A DNA stretch of 64,000 bases from Bacteroidota bacterium (GCA_016715945.1 JADJXJ010000003.1:620001-684000); one strand, 5' to 3'; shown: positions 1 through 9,860, numbered from the stretch's first letter. The notes: a model not told the origin generated them from the sequence alone. Made by a program: numbers and translations.

Positions 1-1131
1 GGCGAGTGGTATTTCTTCCACCGTTTTTTCAATTTCCAGCCCGACCTGAACTACCGCAATCCCAAGGTGCTGCTCGCCATGTCGGCCAACATGCTCTATT
101 GGCAAAGCTTGGGTGTGGATGGTTTCCGGGCCGATGCCATACCGTACCTGTGGAAAGAAGAGGGTACCGATTGCGAAAATCTGCCCCAAACCCATTTGCT
201 GGTCAAGTTTTTCAGGGCGGTGCTCGACTATGTCAGGCCGGGCACAATCCTGCTTGCCGAAGCGTGCCAGAAGCCTGAAAAAGTGGTGGCTTACATGGGC
301 AAGGGCGATGAGTGCCAAGCAGCTTATCACTTTCCGGTGATGCCTATGTTCTACAAAGCTATAGCCCGGCAATCGGCTCAACCTATCCGTCACATCTTGA
401 GCCCGGAAGTCACCCCCGACATCCCCGAAACCGGCCAATGGTTCACTTTCCTGCGTTGCCACGACGAGCTTAGCCTTGAACTGGTGTATGTTTCGGAGGA
501 AGACCGGAAATACATCCACGAAAACTATTGCCACCAACCCCAGTGGGACTTCAGGCTGGGCGAAGGTATTTCGGCCCGTCTGGCCAACCTGTTTCAGTTC
601 GACGATCGCCGTATCGGTCTGGCATACAGCATGATGCTGAGCCTGCCTGGAACGCCGGTCATTTACTATGGTGATGAGTTCGGCAAGGAAAACGACGAAA
701 ACTTTTATCGCGAAATGATCGCCCTCACCGGTAAAGACGATACCCGTTTTCTGGTGCGGGGCAAAATCAACTGGGCCTTACGGGAAGAACAGCTCAAAGA
801 TCCGGATACGTTTAACGCCAAAGTCTTTCGGCGTGTGCAAACCATGCTCGCGGCACGCAAGCGTTTTAAGGCCTTCGGAAGAGGGAGCCATAGCTTTGTT
901 GACGTAACCAACCACAATGGGGAAACGCTGGATCAGGTGCTGGCATACTATCGCCAAACGGCTACGGAGAAGTTGCTGATCGTACAAAACCTTTCTGATA
1001 CCGCCGTCACGGTGATGCTCCCGCATGCCGGGTATTGCAGCGACCTGCTGAGTGAGCGGGAAGCCGGCGGCGCACCTTTCATTATCGAACCTTTTGGATA
1101 TCATTGGTTTAACTGTAATAACAACTCCTGA
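1..1131 (+). CDS. treS: Trehalose synthase-like GH13 glucosyltransferase, 5' end outside window
   Basis: Probable maltose alpha-D-glucosyltransferase, which interconverts maltose and trehalose in the cytoplasm. The frame is open from base 1, so only the C-terminal 376 residues are present of about 550 usual for TreS. Visible GH13 motifs: GVDGFRADAIPYL with the nucleophile Asp (codon 133-135), the acid Glu in LLAEACQ, and FLRCHDELSLELV, which closely resembles the TreS version of motif IV. The opening WYFFHRFFNFQPDLNYRNP also fits TreS. The gene ends 3 bases before the phosphorylase fusion, so the two are co-transcribed. A related alpha-amylase specificity cannot be excluded without the N-terminus. 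Confidence 0.85.
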   Translation, partial: GEWYFFHRFFNFQPDLNYRNPKVLLAMSANMLYWQSLGVDGFRADAIPYLWKEEGTDCENLPQTHLLVKFFRAVLDYVRPGTILLAEACQKPEKVVAYMGKGDECQAAYHFPVMPMFYKAIARQSAQPIRHILSPEVTPDIPETGQWFTFLRCHDELSLELVYVSEEDRKYIHENYCHQPQWDFRLGEGISARLANLFQFDDRRIGLAYSMMLSLPGTPVIYYGDEFGKENDENFYREMIALTGKDDTRFLVRGKINWALREEQLKDPDTFNAKVFRRVQTMLAARKRFKAFGRGSHSFVDVTNHNGETLDQVLAYYRQTATEKLLIVQNLSDTAVTVMLPHAGYCSDLLSEREAGGAPFIIEPFGYHWFNCNNNS

Positions 1132-1134
1132 CCC

Positions 1135-4100
1135 ATGCACAACCGACGTTTCGACGCTTTTATTTTCGACCTCGATGGCGTGATTACCAAAACCGCGCTG
1201 GTGCACAGCGCTGCCTGGAAGAAAATGTTTGATGATTTTTTGAGGCACCATGCCGAAAAGCATGGCTCTGTTTTTAAAGAATTTACGCACAAGGACGATT
1301 ATCTGCCCTATGTGGACGGGAAGCCACGTTACAAAGGGGTAGCCGATTTTCTCGAAAGCCGGGGTATCAGCCTGCCTTTCGGCGATCCCTCGGATGCGCC
1401 CTCTTTTGAAACTGTGTGCGGTTTGGGTAACCTGAAAAATGATGCCTTCAACGATGTGTTGCGGCGCGACGGGGTAGAAGTGTACGAATCCACTGTTGCC
1501 CTGATGAAGCAGCTGCGCAAGGAAGGCGTGCGCGTTGGTGTGGCTTCGTCGAGCAAAAACTGTGAAGCAGTGCTCGAAGCTGCCGGTCTGCTCGAACTCG
1601 TTGAAACCCGCGTGGATGGTGTGGTTTCGGCCGAGCTTGGCCTGAAAGGCAAACCTGAGCCTGACATCTTCACAACTGCAGCCGCCAACCTGGGCTGCGA
1701 ACCCGAACGCTGCGTTGTGGTCGAAGATGCCGTGTCGGGTGTACAGGCCGGCCGTGCCGGCAATTTTGGCCTGGTGCTGGGCATTGCCCGCGAAGAAAAT
1801 GAAGCAGAGCTCTATGCCAATGGTGCCGACATTGTGGTTCACGACATGGCACAAATCAACCTGGATCAGGTTGACGAATGGTTCGGGAAGGGCTTGCCTG
1901 CCGACAGCTGGAGCATCACCTATCACGACTACGACACCAGGAAGGAGCGTTCGCGCGAGGCCCTGCTCACAGTTGGCAACGGCTATTTTGGTACCCGGGG
2001 TGCCATGGAAGAAACCCACGCCAACAAAGTGAATTACCCGGGCACCTATATGGCCTCGATGTACAACAGGCTGGTTACCAAGGTGGCGGGCAGAGATGTT
2101 GAAAATGAAGACTTTGTAAACCTCCCCAACTGGCTGCCCGTCACATTCCGCATTGCCGGCGGGGAGTGGTTCGATCCCAACCAGTCGAAAATCCTTCGCA
2201 TCCGCCGTACCATTCATTTCGACACAGGTTTGATGGAGCGCGAAATGTTGGTGGAAGATCGGGAAGGACGCCAAACCTCCGTGCGTTCGCAGCGCTTTGC
2301 CAGCATGGATAACATGATGCTGGCCGGACTCAAATATCAGATCACTCCCCTTAACTACTCTGCTGATATCGAGCTTAAAAGCACCATCGACGGCGACCTG
2401 ATCAATGCCGGCGTTGAGCGCTACAAATCGCTCAACCAGCAGCACCTCGCACCGGTTTCGCAGGGCGTGGAACACGACAAAATGTTTGTGCTTGTTGAGA
2501 CTACCCAGTCGAAACACCGCATCTGCGTGGCGGCTATCCATCACTTCAACCAGGCAACCCCACAATATGAAGTAGGAAAATCGGTGGTTTCGGCAGTCTT
2601 TAGAACACATGCCCAGCAAAACCAGACGCTTACACTGGAAAAGATTGTCTCCTTGTGCAGCGATAAGGAGACCTTTGTTGAGGATGCCCTGCCAAGTGCA
2701 CTCAATGCGCTGAAAAAGGACATGCGTTTCGATGCTTTGTTCAACCGCAGTGCCGAATCCTGGAAGCATCTCTGGCAAAAGGCCGACATCACGCTCAGTG
2801 GCGATCGTTTTTCGCAAAAGCTGCTTCGCCTGCACATCTATCATCTGTTTGTATCCATGTCGCCTCACAACACCCGGCTTGATGCCAGCATCACGGCGCG
2901 TGGCCTGCACGGCGAAGCCTACCGGGGTCATGTGTTCTGGGATGAGCTCTATATCCTGCCGTGGTACGACTTCCAGTTGCCTGAGGTGGCCAAATCAATG
3001 CTCATGTATCGCTATCGCAGGCTGGATGCGGCCAGGGCCTATGCCCGCCAGCATGGCTACCGCGGCGCCATGTTCCCCTGGCAAAGCGGCAGCGACGGGC
3101 GCGAAGAAACCCAGGTGGTGCACCTCAACCCCCTCACGGGCCAATGGGGCGACGACCACAGCTCGCTCCAAAGGCATGTGTCGCTGGCCATTGCCTACAA
3201 CATCTGGGACTACTGGTGGATTACAGGCGACCAGGCATTCGTGCGCAACTACGGCCTCGAAATGTTTCTCGAAATTGCCCGCTTCTGGGCCAGCAAAGCA
3301 CAGCTCGACGAAGCCACAGGACGCTTCAGCATCGAAGGTGTGATGGGTCCCGACGAGTTCCACGAGCATATGCCCGACAGCGAGAAAGGCGGACTCAAAG
3401 ACAATGCATACACCAACATCATGGTGGCATGGCTCTTTGGCAAGGTGCCCCAGCTCATTGATGTTGCCGGAGCCGACAAAGCCCGCAGCCTGGGATTCGG
3501 TCCGGACGAGCTGCAACAGTGGGACAGCATCCGTCATAAGCTCAAGCTCGTAATCGACAGCGAAGGCATCATAGCACAATACGACGGCTACTTTGGCCTC
3601 GAAGAGCTCGACTGGGACGACTATCGCCGGCGCTACGGCAATGTGTACCGCATGGACCGCATTCTGAAGGCCGAAGGCAAATCGCCCGACCACTACAAAG
3701 TGGCCAAGCAGGCCGATACACTCATGGCTTTCTACAACCTGAACAAAGAAGAGGTGGATGAGCTCCTTGCCGCCATGGGATACCGCCTGCCCGACGACTA
3801 CCTCGATCGCAATCTCCGGTATTACCTGGCCCGCACATCGCATGGTTCGACGCTCAGCAGGGTGGTACATGCCAGACTGGCCGCCATGGTGGGCGACATG
3901 CAACTCAGCCTCGAACTATACCGTGATGCCCTGGGCAGCGATTACAACGACATCCAGGGCGGAACCACAGGCGAAGGCATCCATGCCGGTGTGATGGCAG
4001 CCACCATCCTTGTGGCCCTGAATACCTATGCCGGAATCAACTACCGCAACGAACAGCTCCACCTGGAACCCAACCTGCCCGACAACTGGAAACAACTCGA

Positions 4101-4248
4101 ATTCGGAATTACCTTCAAAAATGTGCGGTACAACTTCAGTATCAGCCAGCACCAGTGCCGGGTAATGGCCGGGCAAAATTCGGTTATCTTTGTGCATAAC
4201 TCAGAAGTGGCGCTCAAAGCCAATGAGTGGCAGGTAATTGAATTATAA
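1135..4248 (+). CDS. Beta-phosphoglucomutase (HAD) fused to GH65 disaccharide phosphorylase
   Basis: A 1,037-residue bifunctional protein. Residues 1-245 are a HAD phosphatase/mutase domain: FDLDGVIT with D12 and D14, VGVASSSKN (motif II) and the late KPEPDIF and VVVEDAVSG motifs, as in beta-phosphoglucomutases. Residues from about 260 on are a GH65 catalytic domain with FWDELYILPWY near 602 and GPDEFHE, whose E741 should be the general acid. GH65 enzymes split maltose, trehalose or kojibiose with phosphate to beta-glucose 1-phosphate, and the HAD half would convert this to glucose 6-phosphate. Similar fusions are known in actinobacteria. The substrate cannot be read from sequence, but the TreS-like neighbour favours maltose or trehalose. 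Confidence 0.9.
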   Translation: MHNRRFDAFIFDLDGVITKTALVHSAAWKKMFDDFLRHHAEKHGSVFKEFTHKDDYLPYVDGKPRYKGVADFLESRGISLPFGDPSDAPSFETVCGLGNLKNDAFNDVLRRDGVEVYESTVALMKQLRKEGVRVGVASSSKNCEAVLEAAGLLELVETRVDGVVSAELGLKGKPEPDIFTTAAANLGCEPERCVVVEDAVSGVQAGRAGNFGLVLGIAREENEAELYANGADIVVHDMAQINLDQVDEWFGKGLPADSWSITYHDYDTRKERSREALLTVGNGYFGTRGAMEETHANKVNYPGTYMASMYNRLVTKVAGRDVENEDFVNLPNWLPVTFRIAGGEWFDPNQSKILRIRRTIHFDTGLMEREMLVEDREGRQTSVRSQRFASMDNMMLAGLKYQITPLNYSADIELKSTIDGDLINAGVERYKSLNQQHLAPVSQGVEHDKMFVLVETTQSKHRICVAAIHHFNQATPQYEVGKSVVSAVFRTHAQQNQTLTLEKIVSLCSDKETFVEDALPSALNALKKDMRFDALFNRSAESWKHLWQKADITLSGDRFSQKLLRLHIYHLFVSMSPHNTRLDASITARGLHGEAYRGHVFWDELYILPWYDFQLPEVAKSMLMYRYRRLDAARAYARQHGYRGAMFPWQSGSDGREETQVVHLNPLTGQWGDDHSSLQRHVSLAIAYNIWDYWWITGDQAFVRNYGLEMFLEIARFWASKAQLDEATGRFSIEGVMGPDEFHEHMPDSEKGGLKDNAYTNIMVAWLFGKVPQLIDVAGADKARSLGFGPDELQQWDSIRHKLKLVIDSEGIIAQYDGYFGLEELDWDDYRRRYGNVYRMDRILKAEGKSPDHYKVAKQADTLMAFYNLNKEEVDELLAAMGYRLPDDYLDRNLRYYLARTSHGSTLSRVVHARLAAMVGDMQLSLELYRDALGSDYNDIQGGTTGEGIHAGVMAATILVALNTYAGINYRNEQLHLEPNLPDNWKQLEFGITFKNVRYNFSISQHQCRVMAGQNSVIFVHNSEVALKANEWQVIEL

Positions 4249-4263
4249 TCAGATAGGAATACC

Positions 4264-4902
4264 ATGCTCAACGATAAAATCACTGTTACACGCAAGCATG
4301 AACAGGCAGCCGATGTGGTAATCGAAGAACTCGAAAAGGTGCTGCAGCCCAAGTTCATCATCACCATAGGTGGTGAAGTAGGGTCGGGCAAATCGACCCT
4401 GTCCTACGCCCTGGCCATGAAATTGAAGAAGAAAGGCATCACGGCCAAAATCATCGACCTGGACGATTTCTACAAAATTCCACCCAAAGAGCGCAAAGCC
4501 TGGCGCAGGCAACATGGCATCGAAAGCGTGGGGCCTGACGAATACGACTGGCAGAAAATCAACCATGTGATTGATGATTTCTACAACGACCGGGAATCGA
4601 CCATGCCATGTGTTGACCTGATTACCAATGATGTAGATACATTAATCACAAACTTTGAGGGTATTGACCTGTTGATTATCAATGGATTGTATGCAACCAA
4701 AATCAAGCAGTCGAACCTGAAAGTATTCATCGAGCTTACCTACGACGAAACCAAGGAAGCCCAGATTTACAGCGAAAAGGAGGAGATGACCGAGTTCAGG
4801 CGTCAGATTCTTGAGCGCGAGCACCAGATGGTGCAGCAGCTCAAGCATGGCTGTCACCTTTTCTTCGACTTCGACCGCACCCTCGACAAGTATCATTTGT
4901 AA
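4264..4902 (+). CDS. Uridine kinase-like P-loop kinase, first of a tandem pair
   Basis: A 212-residue kinase of the uridine kinase/phosphoribulokinase superfamily. Walker A is GEVGSGKST near residues 38-46, followed by IIDLDDFYKIPP, which corresponds to the substrate-side DDFY segment of Udk, and by a lid segment rich in charged residues. Length equals that of classical Udk (about 213). It lies 15 bases after the GH65 fusion and 17 bases before a paralogue, so it belongs to the disaccharide operon. Family membership is clear, the substrate is not. The context suggests phosphorylation of a sugar or nucleoside linked to glucose release, but this is inference. Confidence 0.8.
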   Translation: MLNDKITVTRKHEQAADVVIEELEKVLQPKFIITIGGEVGSGKSTLSYALAMKLKKKGITAKIIDLDDFYKIPPKERKAWRRQHGIESVGPDEYDWQKINHVIDDFYNDRESTMPCVDLITNDVDTLITNFEGIDLLIINGLYATKIKQSNLKVFIELTYDETKEAQIYSEKEEMTEFRRQILEREHQMVQQLKHGCHLFFDFDRTLDKYHL

Positions 4903-4919
4903 TTCAAAATCAACAACAT

Positions 4920-5561
4920 ATGTTAGGAGACGTATTGCTTATCGACGAAAAACACCGTGTGGCCGGAGAAGCCATCATCCAGATGATTCTGCAAAACCGC
5001 AAGCCTAAAATGATGGTGGCAATCTCGGGCGAATCAGGTTCCGGAAAATCGGAGCTTGCCCACGTGATTGCCAAAGGCCTGCGCCAACATGGCATCATGG
5101 CCAAACCCCTGCACATCGACAACTATTACCGCATCCATCCGCTCGAGCGCACACAGTGGCGCCTCGACAACGGCATCGAAAACGTGGTTGGGCCTGGCGA
5201 ATACGACTGGGAGACCATCACGCGCAACATAGCCGAATTCAAAGCAGGTAAAGTTTCCACCGGACCATGCGTGGATCTTGTAACCGAGCAGATTGACCAG
5301 CTGACTACCGATTACAGCGTCATCGATATGCTCATTATCGATGGGCTGTATGCCATCAAGGTGCCCGATGTGGACCTGCGCGTGTTTATCGAGCTCACAT
5401 ACCACGAAACCAAAAAAGCCCAGGTGGTGCGCGGAAAGGAACCACAAAACGAATACCGCATGCGGGTGCTCGAAAAAGAACACCAGGAGGTGCAGGCCCT
5501 CAAGCCCATGGCCGATGTACTCATTGGCATGGACTATCAGGTGCGCCTGGCCGGGAAGTAA
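4920..5561 (+). CDS. Uridine kinase-like P-loop kinase, second of a tandem pair
   Basis: A 213-residue paralogue of the preceding kinase that shares its whole layout: Walker A GESGSGKSE, LHIDNYYRIHP in place of the DDFYKIPP segment, then ENVVGPGEYDWETI matching ESVGPDEYDWQKI, then LIIDGLYAIKV and FIELTYHETKKAQ. The DDFY to DNYY change and the different C-terminus (no FFDFDRTLDKYHL tail) suggest divergence in substrate rather than simple redundancy. It is the last gene of the operon and is followed by a hairpin terminator at 5585. A duplicated kinase pair directly behind a disaccharide phosphorylase is uncommon as far as I know. Confidence 0.8.
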   Translation: MLGDVLLIDEKHRVAGEAIIQMILQNRKPKMMVAISGESGSGKSELAHVIAKGLRQHGIMAKPLHIDNYYRIHPLERTQWRLDNGIENVVGPGEYDWETITRNIAEFKAGKVSTGPCVDLVTEQIDQLTTDYSVIDMLIIDGLYAIKVPDVDLRVFIELTYHETKKAQVVRGKEPQNEYRMRVLEKEHQEVQALKPMADVLIGMDYQVRLAGK

Positions 5562-5584
5562 TCTAATTTGCGTTAAACTATCAC

Positions 5585-5620
5585 AAAGCCTGCCGGGAAT
5601 TGCCTGAGCAGGCTTTTGTT
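5585..5620 (+). terminator. Intrinsic terminator of the disaccharide operon
   Basis: AAAGCCTGC (5585-5593) pairs perfectly with GCAGGCTTT (5608-5616), with a 14-base loop, followed by TTGTTTTC. It lies 24 bases after the second kinase stop. Confidence 0.75.
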
Positions 5621-5796
5621 TTCACTCGCCTTTACCAACCACCACTTCGCTGGCGCTGCGCCTGAATGCACGCGGCATGGGTGGGGCATATCCCAGCCTG
5701 AGGATGATCTGGGGCGTTGGTCCACCTGGCTGCATGGCTCTTATAAAGCCTTTTACGAGCCCGAAACAGGGATATGTTTTTCATTGTGTCCTTATG

Positions 5797-5804
5797 TATA
5801 TTTG
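5797..5804 (+). promoter_or_regulatory. Bacteroidetes-type -7 element upstream of the sensor kinase
   Basis: TATATTTG matches the TAnnTTTG consensus and ends 21 bases before the ATG at 5826, which supports that start over an in-frame upstream one. No clear TTTG lies 19 bases upstream. The preceding stretch 5621-5796 holds no recognisable gene. Confidence 0.5.
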
Positions 5805-5825
5805 CCGACAATCAACACGCCAGCC

Positions 5826-8800
5826 ATGAGGCATGCCCTTTTATATGTGCTTCTTTCACTGCAACTCATTCTGAAAGCTGGTCAGGAAAAAGTGGTGGTG
5901 GTTGATGTCCTGGGACAGGACAAAGGGTTTGCCAGGTTGAATTATGTTTCGATGACTCAGGATAAGGCGGGTTTTTTATGGCTCAGCACGCAAACAGGCC
6001 TCATCCAGTACAGCGGGTCGGCCGCCAGGCGTTTTATTCCTGGCATGCCCGGCTTGACAGCGCTGAAGGCTGAGTTTTTTTATCAGGCCTTTGAGGACAA
6101 TCGTGAAAACCTGTGGCTTGCAAGTCGCAATGGTTTCTATATGCTCTCGCCTGACCGCAAATCTCTCAAGGCATTTTTCAGCAGGGGAGACCAACCAAAC
6201 AGCCTTCCGAATAACCGGATTTTCAGCATCCTGCCTTACAACGATTCGGTTTTGTTTCTGGCTTGCGACCGCAGCGGAATTGTCCGGTTCAACATGCTTA
6301 CCCACACCATCAGTCAACCCAAAACGATTGCCCGCGATCCGGATATTGATATCGATCATCTCTGGGTGAGGCAATACTACAAGCAGAGCGACACTTGTCT
6401 GTACCTGCGCACGTCGGAAGGTTTTTATCAATACAACCCTGTTACCAACGAGATCGGATACATCCGCGAAACAACAGGAGGGAAATATTCGATTGTGGGT
6501 ATTGCTACATTATTTAATGATGCCGGGGGCGCATTCTGGTTTACTTCCCCCTCGGGCGAAATCTTTCGGTGGGAGCCCGGACGTGCGCCGCAAGGGTTCC
6601 GGCATACCGAATTACTTTCATTGGTGCGAAAAGGTGAGATTCGGTTTTTTGATTACGATGTCGAAAATCTTCTTTTATCCACCATATCTGGTAATTATCT
6701 GTTCGAAAAGGCTTCAGGAAAACTAACCCGCTTGCTTTTTCGTAATTACCTTACCGACGCATTGAGCAACGAACCTGTGGTGGCGGCCACCCGAACCACC
6801 GATAATAATTTGTTTCTGGCATTTCAGAGTGGTTACCTGGTTCAGGTGCGCGAACAGCAACAGGCATTTGTTTACAAAGAGCTGGTTTCGAAAGACCACC
6901 CACCTGTCAACGTAGCGTTTATGCTTGACGACACTGTGTATCGCAAGCGCTACATCACCAGCTACCACAGCGATGTATTTTATGTGGAAGACCTCGGGAA
7001 CGGGCGAATCACAACAATCAGAAAGCCATGGCCCGGGCGTATTTCGGCCAATAAAATTATTCCCGACAAGCAAGGACGCATCTGGGCTTGCCAGGGAGAA
7101 GGAGTGGTTGAGATAGACCGCCGTTCGGGCAAACTTCGCCAATTCAAACCCGACGAACCGGCCAGAATGCTTTTCGATATTGTGGAGACCACACCTGGCA
7201 GGTTTTACGTTGGTTCGTTCAGAAATGGATTGTACTATTTTGAGCCGGATGCAGGCATTTTCCGAAAAGTGCCCGAAACCAACGGCTGGATTTCCACCCA
7301 GGTCTTCAGTTTGTTTTACGATAGCACCAACCACAGGCTATGGATTGGTACGGTGAGGAATGGATTATTTGTTTACGATCTTGCCGGTGAATCTTTCAGA
7401 CAGTTTATACCCGATCCTCAGCATGAACACAGCGTGGGAGGCGACTGGATCCGATCGTTTGTGGCTGACGACGAAGGTTACCTCTGGATGACAGCGGATC
7501 CTACCGGCATGAGCCGCATTCACCTCAGCATCCCTTCCGACAGTGCTTTCGACAATTTTTCGATCAGTGAGGGTTTGCCTTCGAACCATGTGAGCGGGCT
7601 GGTAAAAGACCGAAATGGAATGCTCTGGATATCAAGCCTAAATGGCTTAGCCTCGATCAATCCGGTCAGTCATGTGGTCAGGAGCTGGGAGGTGGAACAG
7701 GGCGCTTATGATCACCGGTTTCATTACGCCAATATGTCTTTGGCGCACGACGGCGCCATTTTGGCGGGCACAGAGCGAGGCTATCTCCGGTTTTTGCCCG
7801 GAAGGCTGCTGCCCGATACCACCCCTCCCCGCGTGTATCTTACAGGTCTTGAGGTTACGGACGAACGACAACAGAAAATCAGCTTGAGCACGAATGGTGA
7901 AAAACTGCAACTCGCGCATTACCAGAATAATATCAATATCAGCTTTGCGATTGTCAACTTTAACGATCCCGATCGCAACCACGTGTTCTACCAGCTTCAG
8001 GGTGGTGGGCAGGGCTGGCAGCCCATTGATCAACGTAGTCAGATCTATTTTTCGGGCATGGCTCCCGGAAATTATATTTTCAGGCTTCGTGCACAAAATG
8101 GTGATGGCGTTTGGAGCGCCAACGAAATTGTGCTCCCCATCCAGATATTACCCCCGGTGTGGCAAACATGGTGGTTTCGGTCTGGTGTCGTTATTCTTAT
8201 TATCGCATTGATAATCATGGCTTTTAGGTACAGGCTCAACAATCTGCTGCGCCAAAATCGCCTGGAAACAGAAAAACAAATGCTTAAATCGGAAATGGAA
8301 AGCCAGATGGCGGCACTCGAGATGAAGGCCCTTCGGGCGCAGATGAATCCACACTTCATATTCAATTGCCTGAATTCAATAAACCGGTTCATTATCGTAA
8401 ACGACAACGACACCGCCTCGGAATACCTGACGCGTTTTTCACGCCTGATACGCATGGTGCTCGACAATGCAAGAAGCGAAAAAATCAGCCTGGAGCGCGA
8501 GATAGAAACCCTGAAGCTCTACATTGACATGGAGAAGCTGCGTTTTGTGGACAGGTTTCATTTCGAAATATTTATCGATCCGCAACTCAACCTTCAACAT
8601 ACCCTCATCCAGCCAATGATGGTGCAGCCATACGTGGAGAATGCCATATGGCATGGCCTGATGCCCAGGCAGGAGGGAGGACTGCTCAAGCTCAGTTTCC
8701 GCCTATCGGACAACAAACTGATGGTTAGTGTGGAAGATAATGGCATTGGACGACAACGTTCGCAGGCCATGAAAACGATGCAACGCCTTCCGCAACGCTC

Positions 8801-8975
8801 GCATGGCATGAGGGTAACTGCCGAAAGGCTTGCCTTGCTGAACGCCCGGGCCAATGCCAAAGCCGAGATACACGTCACCGATCTTTTTACGCCCGGGAAC
8901 TTACCCTGTGGTACACGGGTGGATCTTGTATTTCCTGTCGAAACTACTGAAAAACAATTAATTGACGACAACTAA
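5826..8975 (+). CDS. Reg_prop / Y_Y_Y sensor histidine kinase of the LytS type
   Basis: A 1,049-residue membrane sensor. It opens with a signal peptide (MRHALLYVLLSLQLILKAG), then a long two-component-propeller region (repeated GFLWLST, NLWLASRNG, GRIWACQGEG, RLWIGTVRNG, LWISSLNGL), a Y_Y_Y domain at about 670-770, one membrane span near 781-803, then a His_kinase domain with NPHFIFNCLNSI (phospho-acceptor H843) and a HATPase with NAIWHG and VEDNGIGR. The start at 5826 is chosen because it gives the signal peptide and follows a -7 element; the same frame is open upstream to 5616 without signal-peptide character. Unlike hybrid SusR-type regulators it has no receiver or AraC domain; the regulator is the next gene, 11 bases downstream. 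Ligand unknown. Confidence 0.9.
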   Translation: MRHALLYVLLSLQLILKAGQEKVVVVDVLGQDKGFARLNYVSMTQDKAGFLWLSTQTGLIQYSGSAARRFIPGMPGLTALKAEFFYQAFEDNRENLWLASRNGFYMLSPDRKSLKAFFSRGDQPNSLPNNRIFSILPYNDSVLFLACDRSGIVRFNMLTHTISQPKTIARDPDIDIDHLWVRQYYKQSDTCLYLRTSEGFYQYNPVTNEIGYIRETTGGKYSIVGIATLFNDAGGAFWFTSPSGEIFRWEPGRAPQGFRHTELLSLVRKGEIRFFDYDVENLLLSTISGNYLFEKASGKLTRLLFRNYLTDALSNEPVVAATRTTDNNLFLAFQSGYLVQVREQQQAFVYKELVSKDHPPVNVAFMLDDTVYRKRYITSYHSDVFYVEDLGNGRITTIRKPWPGRISANKIIPDKQGRIWACQGEGVVEIDRRSGKLRQFKPDEPARMLFDIVETTPGRFYVGSFRNGLYYFEPDAGIFRKVPETNGWISTQVFSLFYDSTNHRLWIGTVRNGLFVYDLAGESFRQFIPDPQHEHSVGGDWIRSFVADDEGYLWMTADPTGMSRIHLSIPSDSAFDNFSISEGLPSNHVSGLVKDRNGMLWISSLNGLASINPVSHVVRSWEVEQGAYDHRFHYANMSLAHDGAILAGTERGYLRFLPGRLLPDTTPPRVYLTGLEVTDERQQKISLSTNGEKLQLAHYQNNINISFAIVNFNDPDRNHVFYQLQGGGQGWQPIDQRSQIYFSGMAPGNYIFRLRAQNGDGVWSANEIVLPIQILPPVWQTWWFRSGVVILIIALIIMAFRYRLNNLLRQNRLETEKQMLKSEMESQMAALEMKALRAQMNPHFIFNCLNSINRFIIVNDNDTASEYLTRFSRLIRMVLDNARSEKISLEREIETLKLYIDMEKLRFVDRFHFEIFIDPQLNLQHTLIQPMMVQPYVENAIWHGLMPRQEGGLLKLSFRLSDNKLMVSVEDNGIGRQRSQAMKTMQRLPQRSHGMRVTAERLALLNARANAKAEIHVTDLFTPGNLPCGTRVDLVFPVETTEKQLIDDN

Positions 8976-8986
8976 ACTGATCAGGT

Positions 8987-9727
8987 ATGAAAGCGCTCAT
9001 TCTCGACGACGAACTATACTGCACTGAAGCCCTTGAAGTGCTCATCAGCCGGCATGTCCAGCCCCCAATCGAAACCTATGCTTTTACTGACCCTTTCAAA
9101 GCGCTCGAGTTCCTGAAACAACATACGGTGGACCTGCTGTTTCTGGATGTGGAAATGCCGGTAATGTCGGGTTTCGACTTTTTGGAGAAAGCTGAAAATT
9201 TCAAAGGCACGGTCATTTTTACCACTGCCTATGATACCTACGCGCTCAAGGCCTTTCAGGTGGACGCAGTTGCCTACCTGCTAAAACCAGTGGACAAAAA
9301 CGAACTCCTGCGGGCAATAGAGAAAGTGAGCCGCATTCCTGCCATGGCCGACAGGCAGCTCATGAGCCTGCTGCGCGAAAAGCTCACGTCCACCACTCAG
9401 GCAGAACGGAAAATAGCCATTTCAACAAGCGAAGGGATCCATTTGATCGCTCCCGAAAAGGTGGTGCGTTGTGAATCGGACGGTAGCTACAGCACCATTT
9501 TTTTTCAGGACGCCAAACCCCTGCTTGTCTCAAAAAATCTTCGAGAGCTCGAAGGCCTGTTCGATAGCCGAAATTTTTTCAGGGTGCATAAATCCCACCT
9601 GATCAATCTGGCACATATCCAGTTCGTTTCGCGTCACGATGGTGGAGATGTCCGCATGAGCGATGGTTCGAACATACCCATCTCCAGAAGCGCCAAACAG
9701 GAATTTTTCGACCGCATCAGGGCATAA
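8987..9727 (+). CDS. LytTR-family response regulator
   Basis: A 246-residue regulator. The N-terminal receiver has acidic DDE at 7-9, phospho-acceptor D54 in FLDVEMP, and the KPVD motif near 103. The C-terminal LytTR DNA-binding domain (about 140-244) contains VRCESDGSYSTIFF and FFRVHKSHLINLAHI, typical of the family. It follows the LytS-type kinase by 11 bases and is its evident partner. Targets are unknown; the adjacent secreted-protein genes are the most likely ones (inference). Confidence 0.93.
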   Translation: MKALILDDELYCTEALEVLISRHVQPPIETYAFTDPFKALEFLKQHTVDLLFLDVEMPVMSGFDFLEKAENFKGTVIFTTAYDTYALKAFQVDAVAYLLKPVDKNELLRAIEKVSRIPAMADRQLMSLLREKLTSTTQAERKIAISTSEGIHLIAPEKVVRCESDGSYSTIFFQDAKPLLVSKNLRELEGLFDSRNFFRVHKSHLINLAHIQFVSRHDGGDVRMSDGSNIPISRSAKQEFFDRIRA

Positions 9728-9833
9728 TCCGGTCTTTTGCATCGCATCTGCACTTCGTTGCCTCAAATAGCCCGTTCGCAAGTTTATACCTACTGTTCAT
9801 AAATCCGCATAAGCGTACCTGATTGGTGCTTCC

Positions 9834-9840
9834 TAATTTG
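9834..9840 (+). promoter_or_regulatory. Possible -7 element upstream of the lone receiver gene
   Basis: TAATTTG is one base shorter than TAnnTTTG and ends 20 bases before the ATG at 9861. The 133-base gap after the LytTR gene suggests a separate promoter here. No good upstream TTTG is seen. Confidence 0.3.
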
Positions 9841-9860
9841 CGCCTGTTTTTCCAACCCTT

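Noticed and set aside
778..2931. Long open frame (over 700 codons) on the minus strand opposite the HAD-GH65 gene
   Set aside because: The plus strand holds two clear enzymes with full motif sets here; the antisense protein has no recognisable domain and its openness follows from GC-rich codon use.
5621..5796. Degenerate gene or IS fragment in the GC-rich gap before the sensor kinase
   Set aside because: No conserved motif, terminal repeat or target duplication could be identified.
5616..5825. Start of the sensor kinase at 5616
   Set aside because: It would place coding sequence inside the terminator and -7 element and remove the signal peptide from the N-terminus.
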